A stretch of DNA of 35,248 nucleotides from Rhizobacter sp. (GTDB lineage Bacteria > Pseudomonadota > Gammaproteobacteria > Burkholderiales > Burkholderiaceae_C). Within the stretch, counting starts at the first letter, position 1. Every line of letters begins with the position of its first letter. Location: contig JANXZA010000260.1 of NCBI GenBank assembly GCA_025355745.1, positions 1-35,248 of the forward strand. The letters run 5' to 3'. The notes beneath the pieces were generated by a model. The model was not told the DNA's origin, searched no databases, and saw only the letters and a program-made list of their open reading frames with translations. The position numbers were made by a program, and so were the translations under genes. This document shows positions 24,617-32,219 of this stretch, one piece after another.

Positions 24617-25749
24617 TTGACGCTCACCGGCACGCCGGCCGCCCCCGAGGCGCCCAGCGGTGCGCCCGGGTCGACATAAAACCTGACCTTCTGGCCCGGG
24701 TTCAGCACATGCACACCCGCCGTCACGACGATCTGGCCCGGCACCAGCCCGCCGGCGATCACAGCCTCGTTGCCGTCGGCGCCGGCCAGTTGCACGACTT
24801 GCGAGGCAACCGTCATGCTGACGCGATCGACCAGCCACACCGCGCTGCGGCCCTGCACTTCGCGCAGCGCCGACAACGGCAGCTTGGTCACGCCAACCGT
24901 CGGCGGCAGGGCCACTTGCACCGCCGCCGTCTGGCCCAGGCGTGCGCCGGTCACTGCAGCGTTGCCGATGTCGAGCTTGACCAGGAAGGTGCGCGTGACC
25001 GGGTCGGCCGAGGCCGAGATTTCGCGCGCACTGGCGGCCAGTGGCGCGCCGCCTGCGCCCCACAGCGTGACCGTGAAAGCGCCCGCTTGCGCCGCCAGCG
25101 CCTTGATCAGCCCGACCTTGTCTTCGGGCACCGAGAAGACCACGTCGCGCGGGCCGTCGTGGGCCAGGCGCAGTACCGAGGCGCCCGCCGCCACCACCAT
25201 GCCGGGTTCGGCGTCGATGCCGGTGATCACGCCGCCAGCATCGGCGAACAGCGTGGCATAGGCGGCCTGATTGCCCTGCACATTGGCCTGGGCGCGGGCC
25301 TGGTCGAGTTGGGCGCGCGCGGTCTTCAGAGCGGCTTCACGCCGCTCGAGTTCGGCGCCACCGATGAAGCCCTGCTCGCTCAGGTCTTTGTAGCGCTTGA
25401 AGTCGGCCGCGTTCTGGTCGAAGCCGGCCTGCGCCATCGCCACCGATGCGCGCGCCGCGTCCTGCCCGAGGCGCAGGTCTTGCGGGTCGAGCTGGGCCAG
25501 CACCTGGCCGGCCTTCACCGTTTCGCCAAGCTCCGCCGCGCGTTTCAGAATCTTGCCGCCGACCCGAAAGCCGAGCCTCGATTCGGTTCGCGCCCGCACC
25601 TCGCCCGCGTACTCGAACGAGCCGCCGGCGGTCTGCGACGAGACCGTGAGGGTGCGCACCGCACGCACCGGATCAGGCGCGGGTTCAGGGCGAGAGCAGC
25701 CTGCCAGCAAGACAGCGCCCAACAGCGCAAAGGGCAGCAGATTGCGCAT
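24613..25749 (-). CDS. RND efflux periplasmic adaptor (membrane fusion protein), lipoprotein
   Basis: 378 residues. A signal peptide ends in the lipobox LLAGC with C18 as the lipidated cysteine (MRNLLPFALLGAVLLAGC). Then come the barrel-sandwich hybrid domain (ARTESRLGFRVGGKI ... GETVKAGQVLAQLDP), a helical hairpin rich in Ala/Gln (residues about 80-160), and a beta-barrel domain. It links the inner-membrane pump to an outer-membrane channel. ATG 25749 has AAGGA about five nt upstream. It is first in the two-gene operon and is driven by a near-consensus sigma-70 promoter immediately followed by a TetR-like operator. Adaptor and permease overlap by four nt. Confidence 0.94.
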   Translation of the reverse strand: MRNLLPFALLGAVLLAGCSRPEPAPDPVRAVRTLTVSSQTAGGSFEYAGEVRARTESRLGFRVGGKILKRAAELGETVKAGQVLAQLDPQDLRLGQDAARASVAMAQAGFDQNAADFKRYKDLSEQGFIGGAELERREAALKTARAQLDQARAQANVQGNQAAYATLFADAGGVITGIDAEPGMVVAAGASVLRLAHDGPRDVVFSVPEDKVGLIKALAAQAGAFTVTLWGAGGAPLAASAREISASADPVTRTFLVKLDIGNAAVTGARLGQTAAVQVALPPTVGVTKLPLSALREVQGRSAVWLVDRVSMTVASQVVQLAGADGNEAVIAGGLVPGQIVVTAGVHVLNPGQKVRFYVDPGAPLGASGAAGVPVSVK

Positions 25750-25776
25750 CGAATTCCTTGATAGTTTCTGTAACTG

Positions 25777-25790
25777 ACTAACCGGTCAGT
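25777..25790. promoter_or_regulatory. TetR-type operator of the RND pump
   Basis: ACTAACCGGTCAGT is palindromic except for one base pair. It touches the -10 box of the pump promoter and covers the expected transcription start, ideal for repression. It matches in style operators bound by local TetR repressors of efflux pumps, yet no such regulator is encoded next to it. Confidence 0.65.
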
Positions 25791-25819
25791 AATATATTCG
25801 GGTGCTCCGGCGGTGTCAA
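25791..25819 (-). promoter_or_regulatory. Near-consensus sigma-70 promoter of the RND pump operon
   Basis: TTGACA (25819-25814), exactly 17 nt, TATATT (25796-25791) on the minus strand: a perfect -35 and 5 of 6 for -10. Transcription would start around 25784, inside the palindromic operator, about 35 nt before the adaptor ATG. Confidence 0.75.
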
Positions 25820-25832
25820 ACCCGGCCGGTAT

Positions 25833-25849
25833 GCCTGCCATCGGCAGGC
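25833..25849. promoter_or_regulatory. Hairpin in the hpnC leader
   Basis: GCCTGCC-ATC-GGCAGGC, a perfect 7-bp stem with a three-base loop located 40-56 nt upstream of the hpnC start. It has no T run. It could be a leader hairpin or an operator in the divergent pump/hpn region. No clear plus-strand promoter is seen. Confidence 0.4.
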
Positions 25850-25888
25850 TGGCGATCCGCCGCGTGCGCAACGTGGACAATCGTCATC

Positions 25889-26743
25889 GTGAGCGTCGAT
25901 CACTACGAAAACTTTCCCGTCGCGTCCTTCCTCTGCCCTCCCGCGTTGCGGCCGGCGGTGGCCGCGATCTATGCCTTCGCACGCATGGCGGACGACCTGG
26001 CCGACGAGGGCGAGGCCACGCCGGCGCAGCGCCTCGCCGACCTCGCTGCCTACCGCGGCGACCTGGCCGCGATCGCCGGCGGCGCGCCGGTCTCGAACCG
26101 CTGGCCCGGCGTGTTCGAGCCCCTGCGCACCACCCTGGCCTCACTCGCCTTGCCGATGCACTCGCTGACCGATCTGCTCAGCGCGTTCGAGCAGGATGTG
26201 GTCCAGCACGCGTATGCCGACCGGGCCGAACTGCTCGACTATTGCCGACGTTCGGCGAACCCGATCGGCCGCTTGCTGCTGCACCTGTACGGCGTCACCG
26301 ATGCACAGGCGCTGCAAAGATCGGACGCCATCTGCAGCGCGCTGCAACTCGCCAACTTCTGGCAAGACCTGGGCATCGACACGCGCCGCGGCCGCGTCTA
26401 TCCACCCGCCGCCGATTGCGCGCGCCATGCTGGCGCGCGCCAGGCGATGCTGGCTGGTCGCGACTCGCCGCCAAGCCGCGCGCTGCTCGCTGATCTGGTG
26501 GGCTGGACCCGCGAGCTGATGCTGCGCGGCGCACCGCTGGTCCACACCGTTCCCGGCCGCGCCGGCTGGGAGTTGCGGCTGGTCGTGCAGGGCGGCTTGC
26601 GCATCCTGGAGAAGATCGAACAGCTTGGCTTCGCAACCTTGCAGTCCCGCCCGACGCTGCGCTGGCACGACGCGCCCCGGCTGCTCTGGCGCGCACTGTG
26701 GATGCGGCCGCCGACAGTGCGCGTCGCGCGTGACATCGCATGA
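25889..26743 (+). CDS. hpnC: Hydroxysqualene synthase HpnC
   Basis: 284 residues. Converts presqualene diphosphate to hydroxysqualene, the second step of the HpnCDE squalene route. It belongs to the squalene/phytoene synthase fold. The N-terminal SVDHYENFPVASFLCPP is the hallmark start; the first Asp-rich motif is ARMADDLADEG (residues 32-42) and the second is NFWQDLGIDTRRGRVY. Start is GTG 25889; the frame is open 29 codons further, but the homologous start is here. No strong ribosome-binding site is visible. Its last codons overlap hpnD by four nt (ATGA), marking translational coupling. It is divergent from the RND pump across 139 nt. Confidence 0.93.
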   Translation: MSVDHYENFPVASFLCPPALRPAVAAIYAFARMADDLADEGEATPAQRLADLAAYRGDLAAIAGGAPVSNRWPGVFEPLRTTLASLALPMHSLTDLLSAFEQDVVQHAYADRAELLDYCRRSANPIGRLLLHLYGVTDAQALQRSDAICSALQLANFWQDLGIDTRRGRVYPPAADCARHAGARQAMLAGRDSPPSRALLADLVGWTRELMLRGAPLVHTVPGRAGWELRLVVQGGLRILEKIEQLGFATLQSRPTLRWHDAPRLLWRALWMRPPTVRVARDIA

Positions 26744-27576
26744 CGCCCGAGCAGTACGTGCAGGACAAGACCGCCAGGAGCGGCTCCAGTTTTTACTACG
26801 CCTTCCTGTTCCTGCCGCCACCGCAACGCGCCGCGATCACTGCCTTCTACGCCTTCTGCCGCGAGGTCGACGATGTGGTGGATGAGGTCACCGATGCCGG
26901 CGTGGCCGCTACCAAGCTCGCGTGGTGGCGCGGCCAAATCGTGGCCAGCTTCGGCGGCCAGCCGAGCCACCCGGTCATGAAGGCGCTGATGCCGCACACC
27001 GCCGATTACCTGATCACGCCGCAGCATCTGCTGACCGTGATCGACGGCTGCCAGATGGACCTCGACCAGTCGCGCTACCTCGACTTCGCGGGCCTGGCGC
27101 TGTACTGCCATCGGGTCGCCGGCGTGGTCGGCGAGGTGGCGGCGAACATCTTCGGCCGCACGGCGGAAACGACGACGGCCTACGCGCATCGGCTTGGTCT
27201 GGCGATGCAGCTCACCAACATCATCCGCGACGTGGGCGACGACGCGCGCCGCGGCCGCATCTACCTGCCGATGGCGGAACTCAAGCAGTTCGACGTGAAG
27301 GCGCAGGAGATCCTGAACCGCGGCTACAGCGAACGCTTCACCGCGCTGATGAAGTTCCAGGCCGAGCGCGCGCACCGCGCTTACGACGAAGCCTTTGCGC
27401 TCCTGCCCGATGCCGACCGGTGCGCCCAAAAGCCCGGTGTGATGATGGCGAACATCTACCGCACCTTGCTGCGCGAGATCGAAGCCGACGGCTTCCAGGT
27501 GCTGCACCAGCGCACCTCGCTGACGCCGCTGCGCAAGCTGTGGATCGCGATGCGCACGAACTGGCGCGGGCGCTAG
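26740..27576 (+). CDS. hpnD: Presqualene diphosphate synthase HpnD
   Basis: 278 residues. Condenses two farnesyl diphosphates to presqualene diphosphate, the first of the three HpnCDE steps. The N-terminus MTPEQYVQDKTARSGSSFYYAF is family-typical. Substrate Mg-binding motifs are FCREVDDVVDEV and NIIRDVGDDARRGRIYLP; GCQMDLDQSRY is also conserved. The ATG overlaps the hpnC stop. The hpnD stop TAG is directly followed by hpnE sequence. Product specificity between presqualene and phytoene is judged from the HpnC/HpnE neighbours. Confidence 0.95.
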   Translation: MTPEQYVQDKTARSGSSFYYAFLFLPPPQRAAITAFYAFCREVDDVVDEVTDAGVAATKLAWWRGQIVASFGGQPSHPVMKALMPHTADYLITPQHLLTVIDGCQMDLDQSRYLDFAGLALYCHRVAGVVGEVAANIFGRTAETTTAYAHRLGLAMQLTNIIRDVGDDARRGRIYLPMAELKQFDVKAQEILNRGYSERFTALMKFQAERAHRAYDEAFALLPDADRCAQKPGVMMANIYRTLLREIEADGFQVLHQRTSLTPLRKLWIAMRTNWRGR

Positions 27577-27587
27577 TGGCGGGGTCG

Positions 27588-28883
27588 ATGCCGGCGCCGG
27601 CACGGGCCGCCTCGGCGCAGCGCACCGCCATCGTCGGCGGTGGCTGGGCCGGGCTGGCCGCAGCGATTGAGGCGACGCGCCTCGGCCACGCGGTCACGCT
27701 GTTCGAGATGGCGCCGCAACTCGGCGGCCGCTCGCGCAGCGTCGGCGCGGGCGGGCGGGACAGCGGCCTGGACAACGGCCAGCACATCATTATCGGCGCC
27801 TACACCGAGACGCTGGCCTTGCTGCGCCGCGTCGGTGTTGATATCGACACAGCGTTCGTGCGCTCGCCATTGCGCATCTCGTACCCCGATGGCTCCGGGC
27901 TGCACCTCAGCGCCGGGTCGCCGGCTGCGGCTTTTGTGCAGGCGGTGTTCGCCCGGCGCGGCTGGCCGTGGGCAGCGCGGCTCGGGCTGTTGCGCACCGC
28001 GGCTGGCTGGTGGCTGGGCAGGTTCAAGTGCGACCCGGCGTTGACGGTCGCCGCGTTGACTGCAGGGCTGCCGGCCGTCGTGCGCGACGAGTTGATCGAC
28101 CCGCTGTGCGTCGCGGCCCTCAACACCCCCGCCAGCGACGCCAGCGCGAGCGTGTTCCTGCGCGTGCTGCACGACGCCCTGCTCAGCGGGCCCGGCTCGG
28201 CCGACCTGCTGCTGCCCGCCGTCGGCCTGAGTGCGCTGCTGCCCGACCCGGCGGCGCGGTGGCTGGCGAAGGCCGGTGCGGAGCTGCGCCTTGCGCATCG
28301 CATCGAACACCTGCAGCCCGACGGCGATGCGTGGCAGCTTGACGGCGAGCGGTTCGAGCGCGTCGTGCTGGCCGCCACGCCGCACGAAGCAGCAAGACTG
28401 ACGCGCCGCATCGCCCCGGCCTGGTCGGCGCGTGCTGCCGCGCTGCGCTTCGAGCCGATCGCGACGGTGTACCTGCACGGCGACGGCGTGCGCCTGCCCG
28501 AACCGATGTTGGCGCTGCGCTCGATTGATTCCCACCCGGCGCAGTTCGTGTTCGATCGCGGCCAGTTGGGCGGCGCGCCGGGCCTGCTCGCGTTCGTCGT
28601 CAGCGGTGCGGCGCGCTGGGTCGAACGCGGATCGGAGGCGACGCTGCAGGCCACCCTCTCGCAGGCGCACACAGCGCTTGGTGCGCACCTGCGGGCGCCG
28701 CTCAAACCGCTGCAGGTGCTGGTCGAAAAGCGCGCGACGTTCCGCTGCACGCCCGGCCTCGAGCGGCCCGCGCCCTGCATCGCCCCGGGCTTGTTTGCGG
28801 CCGGTGACCACGTCGCCGGCCCTTATCCCGCGACGCTCGAAGGCGCGGTGCGCAGCGGGCTGTGGGCGGCCCGCCAGCTTTGA
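27588..28883 (+). CDS. hpnE: Hydroxysqualene dehydroxylase HpnE
   Basis: 431 residues from ATG 27588. FAD-dependent amine-oxidase-fold enzyme that reduces hydroxysqualene to squalene, completing the route. The N-terminal dinucleotide-binding motif IVGGGWAGLAAAIEATRLG is followed by the FAD contact GGRSRS. LDNGQHIIIGAYTETLALLRRVG is the HpnE signature, and the C-terminal FAGDHVAGPYPATLEGAVRSG is the second FAD motif. A GTG at 27576 overlapping the hpnD stop is an alternative start. It ends 46 nt before the convergent TIGR03790 gene. No squalene-hopene cyclase (shc) gene follows, so the fate of squalene must be decided elsewhere in the genome. Confidence 0.93.
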   Translation: MPAPARAASAQRTAIVGGGWAGLAAAIEATRLGHAVTLFEMAPQLGGRSRSVGAGGRDSGLDNGQHIIIGAYTETLALLRRVGVDIDTAFVRSPLRISYPDGSGLHLSAGSPAAAFVQAVFARRGWPWAARLGLLRTAAGWWLGRFKCDPALTVAALTAGLPAVVRDELIDPLCVAALNTPASDASASVFLRVLHDALLSGPGSADLLLPAVGLSALLPDPAARWLAKAGAELRLAHRIEHLQPDGDAWQLDGERFERVVLAATPHEAARLTRRIAPAWSARAAALRFEPIATVYLHGDGVRLPEPMLALRSIDSHPAQFVFDRGQLGGAPGLLAFVVSGAARWVERGSEATLQATLSQAHTALGAHLRAPLKPLQVLVEKRATFRCTPGLERPAPCIAPGLFAAGDHVAGPYPATLEGAVRSGLWAARQL

Positions 28884-28928
28884 TCACAGCAGCGACGAGC
28901 AACATCGGCAACGATCTCGATGCGGCTC

Positions 28929-30131
28929 TCAACGCCGCGCGAACGGTGCTGCCAGCGGTTCGCCGATGAACACGCCTTGCTGCGGCCAGGCGACGCTCTT
29001 CCAGTAGGCTTCGAGCGCACTGCTGCCTTGCACATAGTGCTGCATCAGCACCTGCGGGTGCGGGAACTTCTGCACATGCGAGCACGGCTCGGACACCGTG
29101 CCGTAACTCGCCGTGGCGCCGGCCGCAATCCAGTCGAGGGCCGACATCTGGCCGCTGTCGCCACCGAGCTGCCCGCCATAGGAAGTCAGGTGGTCGGCGA
29201 GCGCGCCCGGCAGCCATTTCAGGGTGTCGAGTTTGTCGACCCTCGGCAGGCCCGTCTCGTAGATGAACAGGCGGTCGATGTGCTCGATCGCCTGGGTCGA
29301 TTCGACATGCACATCGACACCCAGGCGGCGCAACGGCCCGGCCGGCGGGAACAGCACCGACCTGGCGCTGCGGGCCAGGTCCGAGGTGTTGACGAAGTAG
29401 GCCTGCGCCGGCACGCCGCCGCGAAGCCCGAGGCTGCGGTCAGCGGCGACACCGCGGTCGATCATGGCCTTGGCACCGGCAACGTCGCGCGCGGCCAGCA
29501 GCATCGACGGCCGCATTTTCAGGTCGGTGAAGGGCCGCAGCGTGGCGGCATTGAAGTAGCGCGAGACGCGCGAAGCGGCGCAGGTGTGGGCGCACAGGCC
29601 CGCGTCGTAGCCGAGCGCGAGGGCGCCGGTGATGGCGTTGCAATTCACCGCATATGGTGTCACCCAGGCCAGCGCCAGGGCCTGCGTGGCGGGGCCGAAC
29701 GCCGCAGCGATGCGGCCGGCCAGCGCACTGAACTCGTCCGCAGTGAGCGCCGCGCGCAGCGGCAGTTGCAGGCGCAACACCTGCTGCGGCGCGAGCTTGC
29801 GCGCCTTGACGTAATACTCGCCCACCACCACGGAATACGGGTCGGCCGTGTTGATCACTAGACCAAGATCCTTGGCGGTGATGCGCCCGGCAAGCCGCGG
29901 CACGGCAATCCAGCGCGCTGCGGGCGCGATCGCAGATGTGGGTGCAGATGCCGAAGCAGATGCAGATGCCGGTGCCGGTGCCGGTGCCGATGAAGATGCA
30001 GATGCGGGTGCGGATAAGGTCGGCGCTTGTGTCTGTGCCGCATCGGCGCGCAAGCCGACGCCAGCCAAGGCAAGTCCCAAGGTCAGCACACCGACGATAT
30101 TTCGTCGCGCGCGTTCGAGCGCCCGCCTCAC
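28929..30131 (-). CDS. Exported protein of the TIGR03790 family, function unknown
   Basis: 400 residues if started at GTG 30131, which gives a textbook signal peptide: MRRALERARR, then a hydrophobic stretch to GLRADA. An Ala/Ser/Pro linker of about 40 residues follows, encoded partly by 13 hexamers. The body contains the conserved blocks I know from TIGR03790: VVGEYYVKARKL, LALAWVTPYAVNCNAITGALALGYD, CAHTCAASRVSRYFNA, IDRGVAADRS, and YFVNTSDLARSARS. Cysteines in the middle suggest disulfides in an exported protein. An ATG at 30197 is in frame but overlaps the IclR start codon on the other strand. The C-terminus (GQMSALDWIAAGATASYGTVSEPC) is conserved as well. The family has no established function; I cannot add one. 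Confidence 0.8.
   Translation of the reverse strand: MRRALERARRNIVGVLTLGLALAGVGLRADAAQTQAPTLSAPASASSSAPAPAPASASASASAPTSAIAPAARWIAVPRLAGRITAKDLGLVINTADPYSVVVGEYYVKARKLAPQQVLRLQLPLRAALTADEFSALAGRIAAAFGPATQALALAWVTPYAVNCNAITGALALGYDAGLCAHTCAASRVSRYFNAATLRPFTDLKMRPSMLLAARDVAGAKAMIDRGVAADRSLGLRGGVPAQAYFVNTSDLARSARSVLFPPAGPLRRLGVDVHVESTQAIEHIDRLFIYETGLPRVDKLDTLKWLPGALADHLTSYGGQLGGDSGQMSALDWIAAGATASYGTVSEPCSHVQKFPHPQVLMQHYVQGSSALEAYWKSVAWPQQGVFIGEPLAAPFARR
29934..30011. repeat. 13 hexanucleotide units in the TIGR03790 gene
   Basis: Seventy-eight bases of GCATCT, GCACCG and close variants in perfect 6-bp register, on the minus strand encoding alternating Ala-Ser/Ala-Pro. Three GCACCG units are identical neighbours, and GCATCT occurs five times. 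Any unit gain or loss keeps the frame. TCT and TCA codons are unusual for this high-GC context. Confidence 0.85.
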
Positions 30132-30195
30132 TTCCAGATCACAGTTGCCGCTTTCGTCATCCAGAAATTTACCGCCGTGGGTCACAATCGTCGTC

Positions 30196-30963
30196 ATGGC
30201 AAAAGGTGAGCGGAAAACCCCCACGATACAGGTGCTGGAACGCGCGTTCAGCCTGCTGGACCTGCTGGCGTCGTACCCCGATCCGGTGTCCTTGAAGCAC
30301 ATCAGCGAACAGACCGGGCTCCATCCTTCGACGGCGCACCGCATCCTCAACGACCTGACCATCGGCCGCTACGTCGACCGCCCGGAAGCGGGCAGCTACC
30401 GCCTGGGCATGCGCCTGCTCGAACTCGGCAACCTTGTGAAAGCCCGGCTCGATGTGCGCGAGGCCGCACTGGGCCCGATGCGCGAGCTGCACAAGCTGAC
30501 GCACCAACCCGTGAACCTGTCGATGCGCCAGGGCGACGAGATCGTCTACATCGAGCGCACCTACAGCGAACGCTCGGGCATGCAGGTGGTCCGCGCCATT
30601 GGTGGGCGGGCGCCGTTGCACCTCACTTCGGTCGGCAAGCTCTTTTTGGCGCAAGACGATGCGCAGCGCGTGCGCGCTTACGCCACCCGCACCGGCCTCG
30701 CCGGCCACACCCGCAACAGCATCACCGAGCTGGCGCCGCTGGAACGCGAACTGGCGCGCGTCAACCAGTACGGCACGGCGCGCGACGATGAAGAACTTGA
30801 ACTTGGCGTGCGCTGCATGGCGGCCGGGATCCTGGACGACCAGGGCAAGCTGATCGCCGGGCTGTCCATTTCGGCGCCTGCGGATCGGCTCGAAGAATCG
30901 TGGCTGGAGCGGCTGAAGGAAACGGCTGCGGAGATTTCAGCCGCGCTCGGGAACCCGAGCTGA
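30196..30963 (+). CDS. IclR-family transcriptional regulator
   Basis: 255 residues. An N-terminal winged helix-turn-helix (residues about 9-70: IQVLERAFSLLDLLASYPDPVSLKHISEQTGLHPSTAHRILNDL) is followed by the GAF-like IclR effector domain, with the conserved YIERTYSERSGMQVVRAIGGRAPLHLTSVGKLFLA. The recognition helix and the typical GxRLLELG segment are clear. ATG 30196 gives the normal family length; an open frame continues upstream to 29848, but that is antisense to the TIGR03790 gene. Divergent from that gene, so it may control it; IclR members usually regulate the adjacent divergent gene and sense a small aromatic or carboxylic ligand. Ligand unknown. Confidence 0.92.
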   Translation: MAKGERKTPTIQVLERAFSLLDLLASYPDPVSLKHISEQTGLHPSTAHRILNDLTIGRYVDRPEAGSYRLGMRLLELGNLVKARLDVREAALGPMRELHKLTHQPVNLSMRQGDEIVYIERTYSERSGMQVVRAIGGRAPLHLTSVGKLFLAQDDAQRVRAYATRTGLAGHTRNSITELAPLERELARVNQYGTARDDEELELGVRCMAAGILDDQGKLIAGLSISAPADRLEESWLERLKETAAEISAALGNPS

Positions 30964-30966
30964 ATC

Positions 30967-31018
30967 AGTCGCTCGGCCTAGTCGCTTGACCCGGTCGCCC
31001 GGCCCGATCGGTCTGCCC
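30967..31018. repeat. Four imperfect 13-bp tandem repeats between convergent genes
   Basis: Units AGTCGCTCGGCCT, AGTCGCTTGACCC, GGTCGCCCGGCCC and GATCGGTCTGCCC lie head to tail between the IclR stop and the pbpG end. The first three are clearly related; the fourth is diverged. No terminator hairpin with a T run is visible in this 63-nt gap. Confidence 0.45.
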
Positions 31019-31026
31019 GAGCTGGC

Positions 31027-32100
31027 TCAGGACGTGAGCTTGGGCACGCCCGCCACGGCGGCTGGCGCATGCACCGGCAGTTCCGAGACCCAGCGCCGCA
31101 CCCGTTCGGCGTCGCCAATACGCGAGTATTTGCCAGTCGAGTCGAGGAACACCATGATGAGCTGGCGGCCCGCCATCTTGGCCTGCATCACCAGGCAGCG
31201 GCCGGCCTCGGTGATGTAGCCGGTTTTCTGCAGGCCGATGTCCCACGACGGGCTGCGCACCAGTGCGTTGGTGGTGCGGAACTGGGTCGAGCGGTTGCCG
31301 ACCTCGACGGCATATTCCGACGAGGTCGAAAACTCGCGAATCATCGGGTGCTCGTGCGCCGCCCTGACCAGCGTTGCCAGATCCCGCGCGCTCGACTGAT
31401 TGCGGCTCGACAGCCCGGTCGGCTCGACGTACTGCGTGTCGATCATGCCGAGTTGGCGCGCCTTGCGGTTCATCGCCACCACGAACGCGCCGATGCCGCC
31501 CGGGTAGTTCCGTCCGAGCGCATGGGCGGCCCGGTTTTCCGACGACATCAGCGCCAGGTGCAGCATCTCTTCGCGGCTCAACTGGGTGCCGACCTTCAAG
31601 CGCGAGCGGCTGCCTTTCTCGGTGTCGACATCGTCCTGGCTGACGGTCAGCATCTCATCGAGCGGGAGCCCGGCTTCGGTCACGACCACGGCGGTCATCA
31701 GCTTGGTCAGCGAGGCGATCGGCAGCACCGCCTGCGAGTTCTTGCTGAACAGCACCTCGTTCGTGTCCTGGTCCAGAACCAGCGCAACGCTCGACTTCAG
31801 TTCGAGCGAATCGGCCGTGTTGTGAAGGCCGTAAAGCTGACCGAACGAGGGGCGCGCGGGTTCGATCCGGATGATCGAGGCGACATGCCTCGCGCCGACG
31901 CGCTTGGCGGCGTGCACGGAAGCATGCAGTGCGGCGTGGCGCACCACGCCGCGCGTGGCGGCAGCATGCTTGGTCACCGCCTGCGGTTTCTTCTTCGCCG
32001 CGACGCGCTGCGCCGCCTCGGAAACGCCGGGCAATGACAACGAGGCGGCCGCGACCAGCACCAGCACTGCGGTTGTAACAAACTTCTTTATGGCGGCCAC
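31027..32100 (-). CDS. pbpG: D-alanyl-D-alanine endopeptidase, PBP7 type (PbpG)
   Basis: 357 residues, low-molecular-weight penicillin-binding protein that cleaves D-Ala-meso-DAP cross-links in peptidoglycan; periplasmic. The signal peptide MAAIKKFVTTAVLVLVAAASLSL ends near residue 29. A basic Ala/Lys/His-rich stretch (residues 30-75) may bind the sacculus. The active-site motifs are complete: SLTK (S130-K133), SEN (187-189) and KTG (292-294). The length fits PBP7/8 (about 310) plus the basic extension. It lies downstream of leuA but behind a strong terminator, so it probably has its own promoter. The endopeptidase rather than carboxypeptidase call comes from the S11 subfamily and lack of a C-terminal amphipathic anchor. 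Confidence 0.93.
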   Translation of the reverse strand: MAAIKKFVTTAVLVLVAAASLSLPGVSEAAQRVAAKKKPQAVTKHAAATRGVVRHAALHASVHAAKRVGARHVASIIRIEPARPSFGQLYGLHNTADSLELKSSVALVLDQDTNEVLFSKNSQAVLPIASLTKLMTAVVVTEAGLPLDEMLTVSQDDVDTEKGSRSRLKVGTQLSREEMLHLALMSSENRAAHALGRNYPGGIGAFVVAMNRKARQLGMIDTQYVEPTGLSSRNQSSARDLATLVRAAHEHPMIREFSTSSEYAVEVGNRSTQFRTTNALVRSPSWDIGLQKTGYITEAGRCLVMQAKMAGRQLIMVFLDSTGKYSRIGDAERVRRWVSELPVHAPAAVAGVPKLTS

Positions 32101-32141
32101 GAGAGTCCCTTTATGCCCAGTAACGCAAGTCTATGTGAAAG

Positions 32142-32178
32142 AAAAAAAGCGCGCAAGATCAAAACCTTACGCGCTTTT
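32142..32178 (-). terminator. Intrinsic terminator of leuA
   Basis: Minus strand: GCGCGTAAG paired with CTTGCGCGC (one G-U) and extended by AAAA/TTTT, loop GTTTTGAT, followed by a run of seven T. It lies 40-80 nt after the leuA stop and before pbpG. Ahead of it, at 32180-32197, is a small CTCAAG/CTTGAG hairpin. Confidence 0.9.
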
Positions 32179-32219
32179 CCTCAAGTTGAGACTTGAGACC
32201 GGTCAGGCCACCTTAAAAG

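Noticed and set aside
24617-25063. N-terminal extension of the permease frame
   Set aside because: Overlaps the adaptor gene entirely and lacks RND similarity; the GTGA overlap gives a better start.
30132-30362. N-terminal extension of the TIGR03790 frame
   Set aside because: Would bury the signal peptide and overlap the IclR gene; no family similarity.
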